From assembly GCF_029227915.1 (NCBI RefSeq), contig NC_079881.1, positions 24,219,501 to 24,283,500 on the forward strand: DNA of 64,000 bases, written 5' to 3'. Below, piece after piece: positions 40,161 to 54,240 of the stretch (positions are counted from its first letter, which is position 1; each line of letters starts with the position of its first letter). The position numbers and the translations under genes are program-made. The notes under the pieces are model-generated. The model ran no database searches. It saw only the letters and a program-made list of their open reading frames with translations, and had not been told where the DNA came from. The DNA is from Hydractinia symbiolongicarpus. Taxonomy: Eukaryota; Cnidaria; Hydrozoa; Anthoathecata; Hydractiniidae.

Positions 40161-43100
40161 TCAAAGACTACAATTCATTGACTTCTTGGCGGTATCAATC
40201 CGTTTGAGTTGCAACGGTTGCGTCACATAGTCGTACCAACATGTGTTTAGATATTCTTTTCCGATATTACTAAGTTGTATCGCTTTTAACAGTAAAAAGA
40301 TTGACTGTATGACTTAATGGAACTAATTCTGGACTGTGACCTTACAAATGTGATAAGTGAGCCAACTGGACCCCAAGAAATAACATTGTTCTTAATTTGA
40401 CATGATTGCTGGAACTCAGCGATTACACTGGGCGCTGTGGTAGCGCTTTATTTAAAAATTAGGATAAATAAGTCATTTTTTACTGTGGGACCAATCCTAG
40501 CCGTTAGTTCGCGCTGAAGAAAAAGAGACAGTTTCAAAAACTACATTTCATTGACTGTCTAGAGGTATCAATCCGTATGAGTTACAACGGTTGCGTCACA
40601 TTCGTACCAACATGTATTTAGCCATATTTTTTCGCCATTACTAGGTTACATCGCTCTTAACAATGAAACGATTGACTGTGGGACTTAATTGAACCGATTT
40701 TGGACTGTGACCTTATAAGTGTGATAAGTAAGAAAATTGGGCTCCAAGAAGTAACATTCTTCTTAATTTGACATGATTGCCGAAACTCAGCGATTATACT
40801 GGGCGTTGTGGCAGCGCTTCATTTAAAAATTAAGAAAAGAAAGTCTTTTTTTACTGTGGTACCAATCCTAGCCGTTAGTGCGCGCTGAAGAAATAGAGAC
40901 AGTTTCAAATACAACAATTTACTGGCTTTCTAACGGTGTCAGTCCGTATGAGATACAACGGTTGGGTCACATATTCGTACCAACATGTATTTAGGGATAT
41001 TTTTCAAATTTTACTATGTTGCATCGCTTTTAACAGTGAAACGATTGACTGTGGGACTTAATAGAACTAACTTTAGACTGTGACCTTATATGTGTGATAA
41101 GTGAGACAATTGGACTCCAAGAAATAACTTTCTTCTTAATTTGACATGATTGCGGAAACTCAGCGATTACACTGGGCGTTGTGGTAGCGCTTCATTTAAA
41201 AATTTAGATAAATAAGTCATTTTTTACTGTGGGACCAATCCTGGCCGTTAGCACGCGCTGAATAAATAGGAACAGTTTCCAAAACTACATTCATTAAATT
41301 TCTAGCGGTATAAATCCGTTTGAGTTACAACGGTTGCGTCACATATTCGTACCAACATGTATTTAGCTATAGTGTTCGGATATTACTAGGCTGCATCGCT
41401 TTTAACAGTGAAACGTTTGACTGTGGGACTTAATTGAACTGATTTTGGGCTTTGACCTTATAAAGATGATAAATGAGCCAGTTTGACTACAAGAAATAAC
41501 GTTGTTCTTAATTTGACATGATTGCTGGAACTCAGCGGTTACACTGGGCGATCTGGTAGCGTTTTATTAAAAAATTAAGATAAATAAATCATTTTTTACT
41601 GTGGGACTAATCTTAGCCGTTAGTTCGCGTCGAAGAAGTAGAGACAGTTTCCAAAACTACCATTCATTGACTTTCTAACGGTGTCAATCCGTTTGAGTAA
41701 CAACGGTTGCGTCACATATTCGTACCAACATGTGTTTATATATTTTTTTCCGATATTACTAAGTTGTATTGTTTTTAACAGTGAAACGAATGGCTGTGGG
41801 ACTTAATTGAACTCATTCTGGACTGTGACCTTATAAATGTGACAAATGAGCCAATTGGACTGCGAGAAATAACATTCCTCTTAGTTTGACATGATTGCTG
41901 GAATTCCACGTTTACAATGGTCGCTTTGGTAGCGCTTGATTTAAAAACTTAGATAAATAAGTCATAATTACTGTGGGACCAATCCTGGCCGTTAGCACGC
42001 GCTGAATAAATAGGAACAGTTTCAAAAACTACATTTCATTCACTTTCTAGCGGTATCAATCCGTGTGAGTTACAACAGTTGCGTGACATAGTCGTACCAA
42101 CATGTATTTAGCGATATTTTTTCGCCATTACTAGGTTACATTGCTCTTAACAGTGAAACGATTGACTGTGGGACTTTATTGAACTGATTGTGGACTTTGA
42201 CCTTGTAAATGTGATAAATAAGCCAGTTTGACTACAAGAAATAACGTTGTTCTTAACTTGACATGATTGCTGGAACTCAGCTATTACACTGGGTGCTGTT
42301 GTAGCGCTTTATTTAAAAATTAGGATAAATAAGTCATTTTTTACTGTGGGACAAATCCTAGCCGTTAGTTCGCGCTGAAGAAAAAGAGACAGTTTCAAAA
42401 ACTACATTTCATTGACTTCCTAACGGTATCAATCCGCTTCAGTTACAACGGTTGTGTCACATATTCGTACCAACTTGTATTTATCGATATTGTTCTCATA
42501 TTACTAGGTTGCATGGCTTTTAACAGTGAAACGATTGACTGTGGGACTTAATTGAACTGATTTTGAACTGCGACCTTATAAATGTTATAAGTGAGCCAAC
42601 TGGACTCCAAGAAATGTCATTCTTCTGAATTTGACATGATTGCCGAAACTCAGCGATTATACTGGGCGTTGTGGCAGCGCTTCATTTAAAAATTAAGAAA
42701 AGAAAGTCATTTTTTACTGTGGTACCAGTCCTAGCCGTTAGTGCGCGCTGAAGAAATAGAGACAGTTTCAAATACAACAATTTACTGGCTTTCTAACGGT
42801 GTCAGTCCGTATGAGATACAACGGTTGGGTCACATATTCGTACCAACATGTATTTAGGGATATTTTTCAAATTTTACTATGTTGCATCGCTTTTAACAGT
42901 GAAACGATTGACTGTGGGACTTAATAGAACTAACTTTAGACTGTGACCTTATATGTGTGATAAGTGAGACAATTGGACTCCAAGAAATAACTTTCTTCTT
43001 AATTTGACATGATTGCGGAAACTCAGCGATTACACTGGGCGTTGTGGTAGCGCTTCATTTAAAAATTTAGATAAATAAGTCATTTTTTACTGTGGGACCA

Positions 43101-44170
43101 ATCCTGGCCGTTAGCACGCGCTGAATAAATAGGAACAGTTTCCAAAACTACATTCATTAAATTTCTAGCGGTATAAATCCGTTTGAGTTACAACGGTTGC
43201 GTCACATATTCGTACCAACATGTATTTAGCTATAGTGTTCGGATATTACTAGGCTGCATCGCTTTTAACAGTGAAACGTTTGATTGTGGGACTTAATTGA
43301 ACTGATTTTGGGCTTTGACCTTATAAAGATGATAAATGAGCCAGTTTGACTACAAGAAATAACGTTGTTCTTAATTTGACATGATTGCTGGAACTCAGCG
43401 GTTACACTGGGCGATCTGGTAGCGTTTTATTAAAAAATTAAGATAAATAAATCATTTTTTACTTTGGGACTAATCTTAGCCGTTAGTTCGCGTTGAAGAA
43501 GTAGAGACAGTTTCCAAAACTACCATTCATTGACTTTCTAACGGTGTCAATCCGTTTGAGTAACAACGGTTGCGTCACATATTCGTACCAACATGTGTTT
43601 ATATATTTTTTTCCGATATTACTAAGTTGTATTGCTTTTAACAGTGAAACGAATGGCTGTGGGACTTAATTGAACTCATTCTGGACTGTGACCTTATAAA
43701 TATGACAAATGAGCCAATTGGACTGCGAGAAATAACATTCCTCTTAGTTTGACATGATTGCTGGAATTCCACGTTTACAATGGTCGCTTTGGTAGCGCTT
43801 GATTTAAAAACTTAGATAAATAAGTCATAATTACTGTGGGACCAATCCTGGCCGTTAGCACGCGCTGAATAAATAGGAACAGTTTCAAAAACTACATTTC
43901 ATTCACTTTCTAGCGGTATCAATCCGTGTGAGTTACAACAGTTGCGTGACATAGTCGTACCAACATGTATTTAGCGATATTTTTTCGCCATTACTAGGTT
44001 ACATTGCTCTTAACAGTGAAACGATTGACTGTGGGACTTTATTGAACTGATTGTGGACTTTGACCTTGTAAATGTGATAAATAAGCCAGTTTGACTACAA
44101 GAAATAACGTTGTTCTTAACTTGACATGATTGCTGGAACTCAGCTATTACACTGGGTGCTGTTGTAGCGC
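40160..44170 (+). repeat. Second 5-mer higher-order repeat array (1,863 bp)
   Basis: ACAACAATTT at 40,911 recurs at 42,774, and GGGCTTTGACC at 41,447 recurs at 43,310, both 1,863 bp apart. The period equals that of the preceding array, but most of the five subtypes differ (for example TTTTTCGCCATTACTAGG and TTTATATATTTTTTTCCG). About two units are present. Confidence 0.86.
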
Positions 44171-47100
44171 TTTATTTAAAAATTAAGATAAATAAGTCAT
44201 TTTTTACTGTGGGACCAATCCTAGCCGTTAGTTCGTGCTGAAGAAGTAGAGATAGTTTCCAAAACTACATTTCATTGACTTTCTAACGGCGTCAATCGGT
44301 TTGAGTTACAACAGTTGCGTCACATAGTCGTACCAACATGTAGTTAGTGATTTATTTCCGATATTACTAAGTTGTATCGCTTTTAACATTGAAACGACTT
44401 CCTGTGGAATTTAATTGAACTAACTTTGAACTGTGACCTTATAAATGTCATAAGTGAGTCAACTGGACTGCATGAAATAACATTCTTCTTAATTTCACGT
44501 GATTGCCGGAACTCAGCGATTACACTGGGCGCTGTGATAGTGCTTCATATAAAAATTTAGATAGATAATTCATTCTTTACTGTGGGACCAATCCTAGCCG
44601 TTATCGCGCGCTGAAGAAATAACAATAGTTTCAAAAACTACATTTCATTGACTTGCTAACGGTGTCAGTCATTTTGAGTTACAATGGTTGGGTCACATAT
44701 TCGTACTAACATGTATTTAGCGATATTTTTCTGATATTACTAGGTTGCATCGCTTTTAACAGTGAAACGTTTGACTGTGGGACTTAATTGAACTGATTTT
44801 GGGCTTTGACCTTATAAAGATGATAAATGAGCCAGTTTGACTACAAGAAATAACGTTGTTCTTAATTTGACATGATTGCTGGAACTCAGCGATTACACTG
44901 GGCGCTCTGGTAGCGTTTTATTAAAAAATTAAGACAAATAAATCATTTTTTACTGTGGGACCAATCCTGGCCGTTAGCACGCGATGAGTAAATAGGAACA
45001 GTTTCCAAAACTACATTTCATTGAATTTCCAGCAGTATAAATCCGTTTGAGTTACAACGGTTGCGTCACATATTCGTACCAGCATGTGTTTAGCGATATT
45101 ATTCGGGTATTACTAGGTTTCATTGCTTTTAACAGTGAAACGATTGACTGTGGGACTTAATTGAACTGATTTAGGACTGTGACTTTATAAATGTTATAAG
45201 TAAGACAATCGGACTCCAAGAAATAACATTCTTCTTAATTTGACATGATTGCCGGAATTCAGCGATTACACTGGGCGCTGTGGTAGCGCCTCATTTTAAA
45301 TTTTAGATAAATAAGTCATTCTTTACCGTGGGACGAATCCTAGCCGTTATCGCGGGCTGAAGAAATAGGAACAGTTTCCAAAACTACATTTCATTGAATT
45401 TCCAGCAGTATAAATCCGTTTGAGTTACAACGGTTGCGTCACATATTCGTACCAGCATGTGTTTAGCGATAGTGTTCGGATATTACTAGGTTGCATCGCT
45501 TTTAACAGTGAAACGTTTGACTGTGGGACTTAATTGAACTGATTTTGGGCTTTGACCTTATAAAGATGATAAATGAGCCAGTTTGACTACAAGAAATAAC
45601 GTTGTTCTTAATTTGACATGATTGCTGGAACTCAGCGATTACACTGGGCGCTCTGGTAGCGTTTTATTAAAAAATTAAGATAAATAAATCATTTTTTACT
45701 GTGGGACCAATCCTAGCCGTTAGTTCGCGTTGAAGAAGTAGAGACTGTTTCCAAAACTACCATTCATTGACTTTCTAACGGTGTCAATCCGTTTGAGTTA
45801 CAACGGTTGCGTCACATATTAGTACCAACATGTGTTTATATATTTTTTTCCGATATTACTAAGTTGTATTGCTTTTAACAGTGAAACGAATGACTGTGGG
45901 ACTTAATTGAACTCATTCTGGACTGTGACCTTATAAATGTGACAAATGAGCCAATTGGACTGCGAGAAATAACATTCCTCTTAATTTGACATGATTGCTG
46001 GAATTCCACGATTACAATGGTCGCTGTGGTAGCGCTTGATTTAAAAACTTAGATAAATAAGTCATAATTACTGTGGGACCAATCCTGGCCGTTAGCACGC
46101 GCTGAATAAATAGGAACAGTTTCAAAAACTACATTTCATTTACTTTCTAGCGGTATTAATCCGTATGAGTTACAACAGTAGCGTGACATAGTCGTACCAA
46201 CATGTATTTAGCGATATTTTTTCGCCATTACTAGGTTACATTGTTCTTAACAGTGAAACGATTGACTGTGGGGCTTAATTGAACTGATTGTGGACTTTGA
46301 CCTTGTAAATGTGATAAATAAGCCAGTTTGACTACAAGAAATAACGTTGTTCTTAACTTGACATGATTGCTGGAACTCAGCTATTACACTGGGCGCTGTT
46401 GTAGCGCTTCATTTAAAAATTAAGATAAATAAGTCATTTTTTACTGTGGGACCAATCCTAGCCGTTAGTTCGTGCTGAAGAAGTAGAGACAGTTTCCAAA
46501 ACTACATTTCATTGACTTTCTAACGGTGTCAATCGGTTTGAGTTACAACGGTTGCGTCACATAGTCGTACCAACATGTAGTTAGTGATTTATTTCCGATA
46601 TTACTAAGTTGTTTCGCTTTTAACATTGAAACGATTTCCTGTGGAATTTAATTGAGCTAACTTTTGACTGTGACCTTATAAATGTGAAAGTGAGACAATT
46701 GGACTCCAAGAAATAACATTCTTCTTAATTTGACGTGATTGCCGGAACTCAGCGGTTACACTGGGCGCTGTGATAGTGCTTCATATAAAAATTTTGATAG
46801 ATAATTCATTCTTTACTGTGGGACCAATCCTAGCCGTTATCGCGCACTGAAGAAATAGCAACAGTTTCAAAAACTACATTTCATTGACTTGCTAACGGTG
46901 TCAGTCATTTTGAGTTACAATGGTTGGGTCACATATTCGTACTAACATGTATTTAGCGATATTTTTCTGATATTACTAGGTTGAATCGTATTTAACAGTC
47001 AAACGATTGACTGTTGGATTTAATTTAACTAACTTTGGACTGTGACCTGATAAATGTGATAAATGAGGCAATAGGATCCCAAGAATTAACATTCTTCTTA

Positions 47101-49200
47101 ATTTGACGTGATTGCCGGAACTCAGCGATTGCACTGGGCGCTCTGGTAGCGTTTTATTAAAAAATTAAGATAAATAAATCATTTTTTACTGTGGGACCAA
47201 TCCTAGCCGTTAGTTCGCGTTGAAGAAGTAGAGACTGTTTCCAAAACTACCATTCATTGACTTTCTAACGGTGTCAATCCGTTTGAGTTACAACGGTTGC
47301 GTCACATATTCGTACCAACACGTGTTTATATTTTTTTTTCCGATATTACTAAGTTGTATTGCTTTTAACAGTGAAACGAATGACTGTGGGACTTAATTGA
47401 AATCATTCGGGACTGTGACCTTATAAATGTGACAAATGAGCCATTTGAACTGCGAGAAATAACATTCCTCTTTTTTTGACATGATTGCTGGAATTCCACG
47501 ATTACAATGGTCGCTGTGGTAGCGCTTGATTTAAAAACTTAGATAAATAAGTCATAATTACTGTGGGACCAATCCTGGCCGTTAGCACGCGCTGAATAAA
47601 TAGGAACAGTTTCAAAAACTACATTTCATTTACTTTCTAGCGGTATCAATCCGTATGAGTTACAAAAGTTGCGTGACATAGTCGTACCAACATGTATTTA
47701 GCGATATTTTTTCGCCATTACTAGGTTACATTGCTCTTAACAGTGAAACGATTGACAGTGGGACTTAATTGAACTGATTGTGGACTTTGACCTTGTAAAT
47801 GTGATAAATAAGCCAGTTTGACTACAAGAAATAACGTTGTTCTTAACTTGACATGATTGCTGGAACTCAGCTATTACACTGGGCGCTGTTGTAGCGCTTC
47901 ATTTAAAAATTAAGATAAATAAGTCATTTTTTACTGTGGGACCAATCCTAGCCGTTAGTTCGTGCTGAAGAAGTAGAGACAGTTTCCAAAACTACATTTC
48001 ATTAACTTTCTAACGGTGTCAATCGGTTTGAGTTACAACGGTTGCGTCACATAGTCGTACCAACATGTAGTTAGTGATTTATTTCCGATATTACTAAGTT
48101 GTATCGCTTTTAACATTGAAACGATTTCCTGTGGAATTTAATTGAACTAACTTTCGACTGTGACCTTATAAATGTGAAAGTGAGACAATTGGACTCCAAG
48201 AAATAACATTCTTCTTAATTTGACGTGATTGCCGGAACTCAGCGATTACACTGGGCGCTGTGATAGTGCTTCATATAAAAATTTAGATAGATAATTCATT
48301 CTTTACTGTGGGACCAATCCTAGCCGTTATCGCGCACTGAAGAAATAGCAACAGTTTCAAAAACTACATTTCATTGACTTGCTAACGGTGTCAGTCATTT
48401 TGAGTTACAATGGTTGGGTCACATATTCGTACTAACATGTATTTAGCGATATTTTTCTGATATTACTAGGTTGAATCGTATTTAACAGTCAAACGATTGA
48501 CTGTTGGATTTAATTGAACTAACTTTGGACTGTGACCTGATAATTGTGATAAATGAGGCCATAGGATCCCAAGAATTAACATTCTTCTTAATTTGACGTG
48601 ATTGCCGGAACTCAGCGATTGCACTATTCGCTGTGGTAGCGCTTTATTTTAAAATTTAGATAAATAAGTCACTTTTTGCTGTTGGACCAATCCTGGCCGT
48701 TAGCACGCGCTGAGTAAATAGGAACAGTTTCCAAAACTACATTTCATTGAATTTCTAGTGGTATAAATTCGTTTGAGTTAAAACGGTTGCGTCAAATATT
48801 CGTACGAACATATATTTAGCGATTTTATTCGGGTATTACTAGGTTGCATCGCTTTTAACAGTGAAAAGATTGACTGTGGGACTTAATTGAACTGATTTAG
48901 GACTGTGACTTTATAAATGTTATAAGTAAGACAATCGGACTCCAAGAAATAACATTCTTCTTAATTTGACATGATTGCCGGAACTCAGCGATTGCACTGG
49001 GCGCTGTGGTAGCGCTTCACTTTAAAATTTAGATAAATAAGTCATTCTTTACCGTGGGACGAATCCTAGCCGTTATCGCGCGCTGAAGAAATAGGAACAG
49101 TGTCCAAAACTACATTTCATTGAATTACTAGTGGCATAAATCCGTTTGAGTTACAACGCTTGCGTCACATATTCGTACCAACATGTGTTAAGCGATAGTG
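44170..49200 (+). repeat. Mixed 4-mer and 6-mer HOR block
   Basis: TCAGTCATTTTGAG at 44,665, 46,901 and 48,391 gives steps of 2,236 bp (6-mer) and 1,490 bp (4-mer). GAGACTGTTTCC at 45,741 recurs at 47,231, 1,490 bp on. GGGCTTTGACC at 44,801 and 45,547 is spaced by two monomers. The block looks like a 4-mer HOR with a two-monomer insertion or loss between copies. Confidence 0.82.
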
Positions 49201-52200
49201 TTCGGATATTACTAGGCTGCATCGCTTTTAACAGTGAAACGTTTGACTGTGGGACTTAATTGAACTGATTGTGGACTTTGACCTTGTAAGTGTGATAAAT
49301 AAGCCAGTTTGACTACAAGAAATAACGTTGTTCTTAACTTGACATGATTGATGGAACTCAGCAATTACACTGGGCGCTTTTGTAGCGCTTCATTTAAAAA
49401 TTAAGATAAATAAGACATTTTTTACTGTGGGACCAATCCTAGCCGTTAGTTCGTGCTGAAGAAGTAGAGACAGTTTCCAAAACTACCTTTCATTGACTTT
49501 CTAACTGTGTCAATCGGTTTGAGTTACAACGGTTGCGTCACATAGTCGTACCAACATGTAGTTAGTGATTTTTTTCCGATATTACTAAGTTGTATCGCTT
49601 TAACATTGAAGCGATTTCCTGTGGAATTTAATTGAACTAACTTTAGACTGTGACCTTATAAATGTGAAGGTGAGACAATTGGACTCCAAGAAATAACATT
49701 CTTCTTAATTTGACGTGATTGCCAGAACTCAGCATTTACACTGGGCGCTGTGATAGTGCTTCATTTAAAAATTTAGATAGATAATTCAATCTTTACTGTG
49801 GGACCAATCCTAGCCGTTTTCGCGCGCTGAAGAAATAGCAACAGTTTCAAAAACTACATTTCATTGACTTGCTAACGGTGTAAGTCCGTTTGAGTTACAA
49901 TGGTTGGGTCACATATTCGTACTAACATTTATTTAGCGATATTTTTCTGATATTACTAGGTTGAATCGCTTTTAACAGTCAAACGATTGACTGTGGGACT
50001 TAATTGAACTAACTTTGGACTGTGACCTGATAAATGTGATAAATGAGGCAATAGGATCCCACAAATTAACATTCTTCTTAATTTGACGTGATTGATGGAA
50101 TTCAGCGATTACACTGGGCGCTATGGTAGCGCTTCATTTAAAAATTTAGATAAATAAGTCATTTCTTACTGTGGGACCAATCCTGGCCGTTAGCACGCGC
50201 TGAATAAATAGGAACAGTTTCCAAAACTACATTTCATTGAATTTCTAGCGGTATAAATCCGTTTGAGTTACAACGGTTGCATTGGTATTCGTACCAACAT
50301 GTATTTAGCGATAGTGTTCGGATATTACTAGGTTGCATCGCTTTTAACAGTGAAATGAATGACTGTGGGACTTAATTGAACTGATTTAGGACTGTGACTT
50401 TATAAATGTTATAGGTAAGACATTGGGACTTCAAGAAATAACATTCTTCTTAATTTGACATGATTGCGGGAACTCAGCGATTGCATTGGGCGCTGTGGTA
50501 GCGCTTCACTTTAAAATTTAGATAAATAAGTCATTCTTTACCGTGGGACGAATCCTAACCGTTATCGGGCGCTGAAGAAATAGGAACAGTTTCCAAAAGT
50601 ACATTTCATTGAATTTCCAGCGGTATAAATCCGTTTGAGTTACAACGGTTGCGTCAAATATTCGTACGAACATATATTCAGCGATATTATTGGGGTATTA
50701 CTAGGTTGCATCGCTTTTAACAGTGAAACGTTTGACTGTGAGACTTAATTGAGCTGATTGTGAACTTTGACTTTGTAAATGTGATAAATAAGCCAGTTTG
50801 ACTACAAGAAATAACGTTGTTCTTAACTTGACATGATTGCTGGAACTCAGCGATTACACTGGATACTGTGGTAGCGCTTCATTTAAAAATTAAGACAAAA
50901 AAGTCATTTTTTACTGTGGGACCAATCCAAGCCGTTATCGCGCGCTAAAGAAATAGCAACAGTTTCAAAAACTACATTTCATTGACTTGCTAACGGTGTC
51001 AGTCATTTTGAGTTACAATGGTTGGGTCACATATTCGTACTAACATGTATTTAGCGATATTTTTCTGATATTACTATGTTGAATTGTATTTAACAGTCAA
51101 AAGTTTGACTGTTGGACTTAATTGAACTAACTTTGGACTGTGACCTGATAAATGTGATAAATGAGGCAATAGGATCCCAAGAATTACCATTCTTCTTAAT
51201 TTGACGTGATTGCCGGAACTCAGCGATTGCACTGGGCGCTGTGGTAGCGCTTTACTTTAAAATTTAGATAAATAAGTCACTTTTTGCTGTGGGACCAATC
51301 TTGGCCGTTAGCACGCGCTGAGTAAATAGGAACAGTTTCCAAAACTACATTTTATTGAATTTCTAGTGGTATAAATTCGTTTGAGTTAAAACGGTTGCGT
51401 CAAATATTCGTTCGAACATATATTTAGCGATAATATTCGGGTATTACTAGGTTGCATCGCTTTTAACAGTGAAACGATTGACTGTGGGACTTATTTGAAC
51501 TGATTTAGGACTGTGACTTTATAAATGTTATAAGTAAGACAATCGGAGTCCAAGAAATAACATTCTTCTTAATTTGACATGATTGCTGGAACTCAGCGAT
51601 TACACTGGGCGCTGTTGTAGCGCTTCATTTAAAAATTAAGATAAATAAGACATTTTTTACTGTGGGACCAATCCTAGCCGTTAGTTGGTGCTGAAGAAGT
51701 AGAGACGGTTTCCAAAACTACATTTCATTGACTTTCTAACGGTGTCAATCCGTTTGAGTTACAACGGTTGCGTCACATAGTCGTACCAACATGTAGTTAG
51801 TGATTTTTTTCCGATATTACTAAGTTGTATCGCTTTAAACATTGAAACGATTTCCTGTGGAATTTAATTGAACTAACTTTGGACTGTGACCTTATAAATG
51901 TCATAAGTGAGTCAACTGGACTGCAAGAAATAACATTCTTCTTAATTTGACGTGATTGCCGGAACTCAGCGATTACACTGGGCGCTGTGATAGTTCTTCA
52001 TTTAAAAATTTAGATAGATAATTCAATCATTACTGTGGGACCAATCCTGGCCGTTAGCACGCGCTGAATAAATAGGAACAGTTTCCAAAACTACATTTCA
52101 TTGAATTTCTAGCGGTATAAATCCGTTTGAGTTACAACGGTTGCGTCACATATTCGTACCAACATGTATTTAGCGATAGTGTTCGGATATTACTAGGTTG

Positions 52201-54240
52201 CCTCGCTTTTAACAGTGAAACGTTTGACTGTGGGACTTAATTGAACTGATTGTGGACTTTGACCTTGTAAATGTGAAAGTGAGACAATTGGACTCCAAGA
52301 AATAACATTCTTCTTAATTTGACGTGATTGCCAGAACTCAGCGATTACACTGGGCGCTGTGATAGTGCTTCATTTAAAAATTTAGATAAATAAGTCATTC
52401 TTTACTGTGGGACCAATCCTAGCCGTTAGTTCGTGCTGAAGAAGTGGAGACAGTTTCCAAAACTACAGTTCATTCACTTTCTAACGGTGTCAATCGGTTT
52501 GAGTTACAACGGTTGCGTCACATAGTCGTACCAACATGTAGTTAGTGATTTTCTTCCGATATTACTAAGTTGTATCGCTTTTAACATTGAAACGATTTCC
52601 TGTGGAATTTAATTGAACTAACTTTGGACTGTGACCTTATAAATGTGAAAGTGAGACAATTGGACTCCAAGAAATAACATTCTTCTTAATTTGACGTGAT
52701 TGCCAGAACTCAGCGATTACACTGGGCGCTGTGATAGTGCTTCATTTAAAAAGTTAGATAGATAATTCATTTTTACTGTGGGACCAATCCAAGCCGTTAT
52801 CGCGCGCTGAAGAAATAGCAACAGTTTCAAAAACTACATTTCATTGACTTGCTAACGGTGTCAGTCATTTTGAGTTACAATGGTTGTGTCACATATTCGT
52901 ACTAATATGTATTCAGCGATACTTTTTTGCAGTGGTAGCGCTTCATTTGAAAATTTAGATAAATAAGTCATTTCTTACTGTGGGACCAATCCTGGCCGTT
53001 AGCACGCGCTGAATAAATACGAACAGTTTCCAAAACTACATTTCATTGAATTTCTAACGGTGTCAATCGGTTTGAGTTACAATGGTTGGGTCACATATTC
53101 GTACTAACATGTATTTAGCGATATTTTTCTGATATTACTAGGTTGAATCGCTTTTAACAGTCAAACGATTGACTGTGGGACTTAATTGAACTAACTTTGG
53201 ACTGTGACCTGATAAATGTGATAAATGAGGCAATAGGATCCCAAAAATTAACATTCTTCTTAATTTGACGTGATTGATGGAATTCAGCGATTACACTGGG
53301 CGCTGTGGTAACGCTTCATTTAAAAATTTAGATAAATAAGTCATTTCTTACTGTGGGACCAATCCTGGCCGTTAGCACGCGCTGAATAAATAGGAACAGT
53401 TTCCAAAACTACATTTCATTGAATTTCTAGCGGTATAAATCCGTTTGAGTTACAACGGTTGCGTCACATATTCGTACCAACATGTATTTAGCGATAGTGT
53501 TCGGATATTACTAGGTTGCCTCGCTTTTAACAGTGAAACGTTTGACTGTGGGACTTAATTGAACTGATTGTGGACTTTGACCTTGTAAATGTGATAAATA
53601 AGCCAGTTTGACTACAAGAAATAACGTTGTTCTTAACTTGACATAATTGCTGGAACTCAGCGATTATACTGGGCGCTGTTGTAGCGCTTCATATAAAAAT
53701 TAAGATAAATAAGTCATTCTTTACTGTGGGACCAATCCTAGCCGTTAGTTCGTGCTGAAGAAGTAGAGACAGTTTCCAAAACTACATTTCATTGACTTTC
53801 TAACGGTGTCAATCGGTTTGAGTTACAACGGTTGCGTCACATAGTCGTACCAACATGTAGTTAGTTATTTTTTTCCGATATTACTAAGTTGTATCGCTTT
53901 TAACATTGAAATGATTTCCTGTGGAATTTAATTAAACTAACTTTGGACTGTGACCTTATAAATGTGAAAGTGAGACAATTGGACTCCAAGAAATAACATT
54001 CTTCTTAATTTGACGTGATTGCCAGAACTCAGCGATTACACTGGGCGCTGTGATAGTGCTTCATTTAAAAATTTAGATATATAATTCATTCTTTACTGTG
54101 GGACCAATCCAAGCCGTTATCGCGCGCTGAAGAAATAGCAACAGTTTCAAAAACTACATTTCATTGACTTGCTAACGGTGTCAGTCATTTTGAGTTACAA
54201 TGGTTGTGTCACATATTCGTACTAACATGTATTTAGCGAT
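49200..54240 (+). repeat. Irregular HOR block (7-, 5- and shortened 4-mer spacings)
   Basis: The subtype marker TCAGTCATTTTGAG continues at 50,999, 52,861 and 54,181, giving steps of 2,608, 1,862 and 1,320 bp. The 2,608 and 1,862 values fit seven and five monomers. The 1,320 value fits four monomers minus about 170 bp, matching the deleted monomer near 52,920. Subtypes with AGGATCCCA and with GTCGTACCAACATGTAGTTA recur throughout. Confidence 0.78.
52861..53050 (+). repeat. Internally deleted satellite monomer (~200 bp)
   Basis: The monomer runs normally to TTCAGCGATACTTTTTTG (about 52,929) and then jumps to CAGTGGTAGCGCTTCATTT, skipping about 170 bp that normally lies between the CGATATTTTT and GTGGTAGCGC landmarks. 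No foreign sequence is inserted at the junction. I saw this junction only once in the window. Confidence 0.8.
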
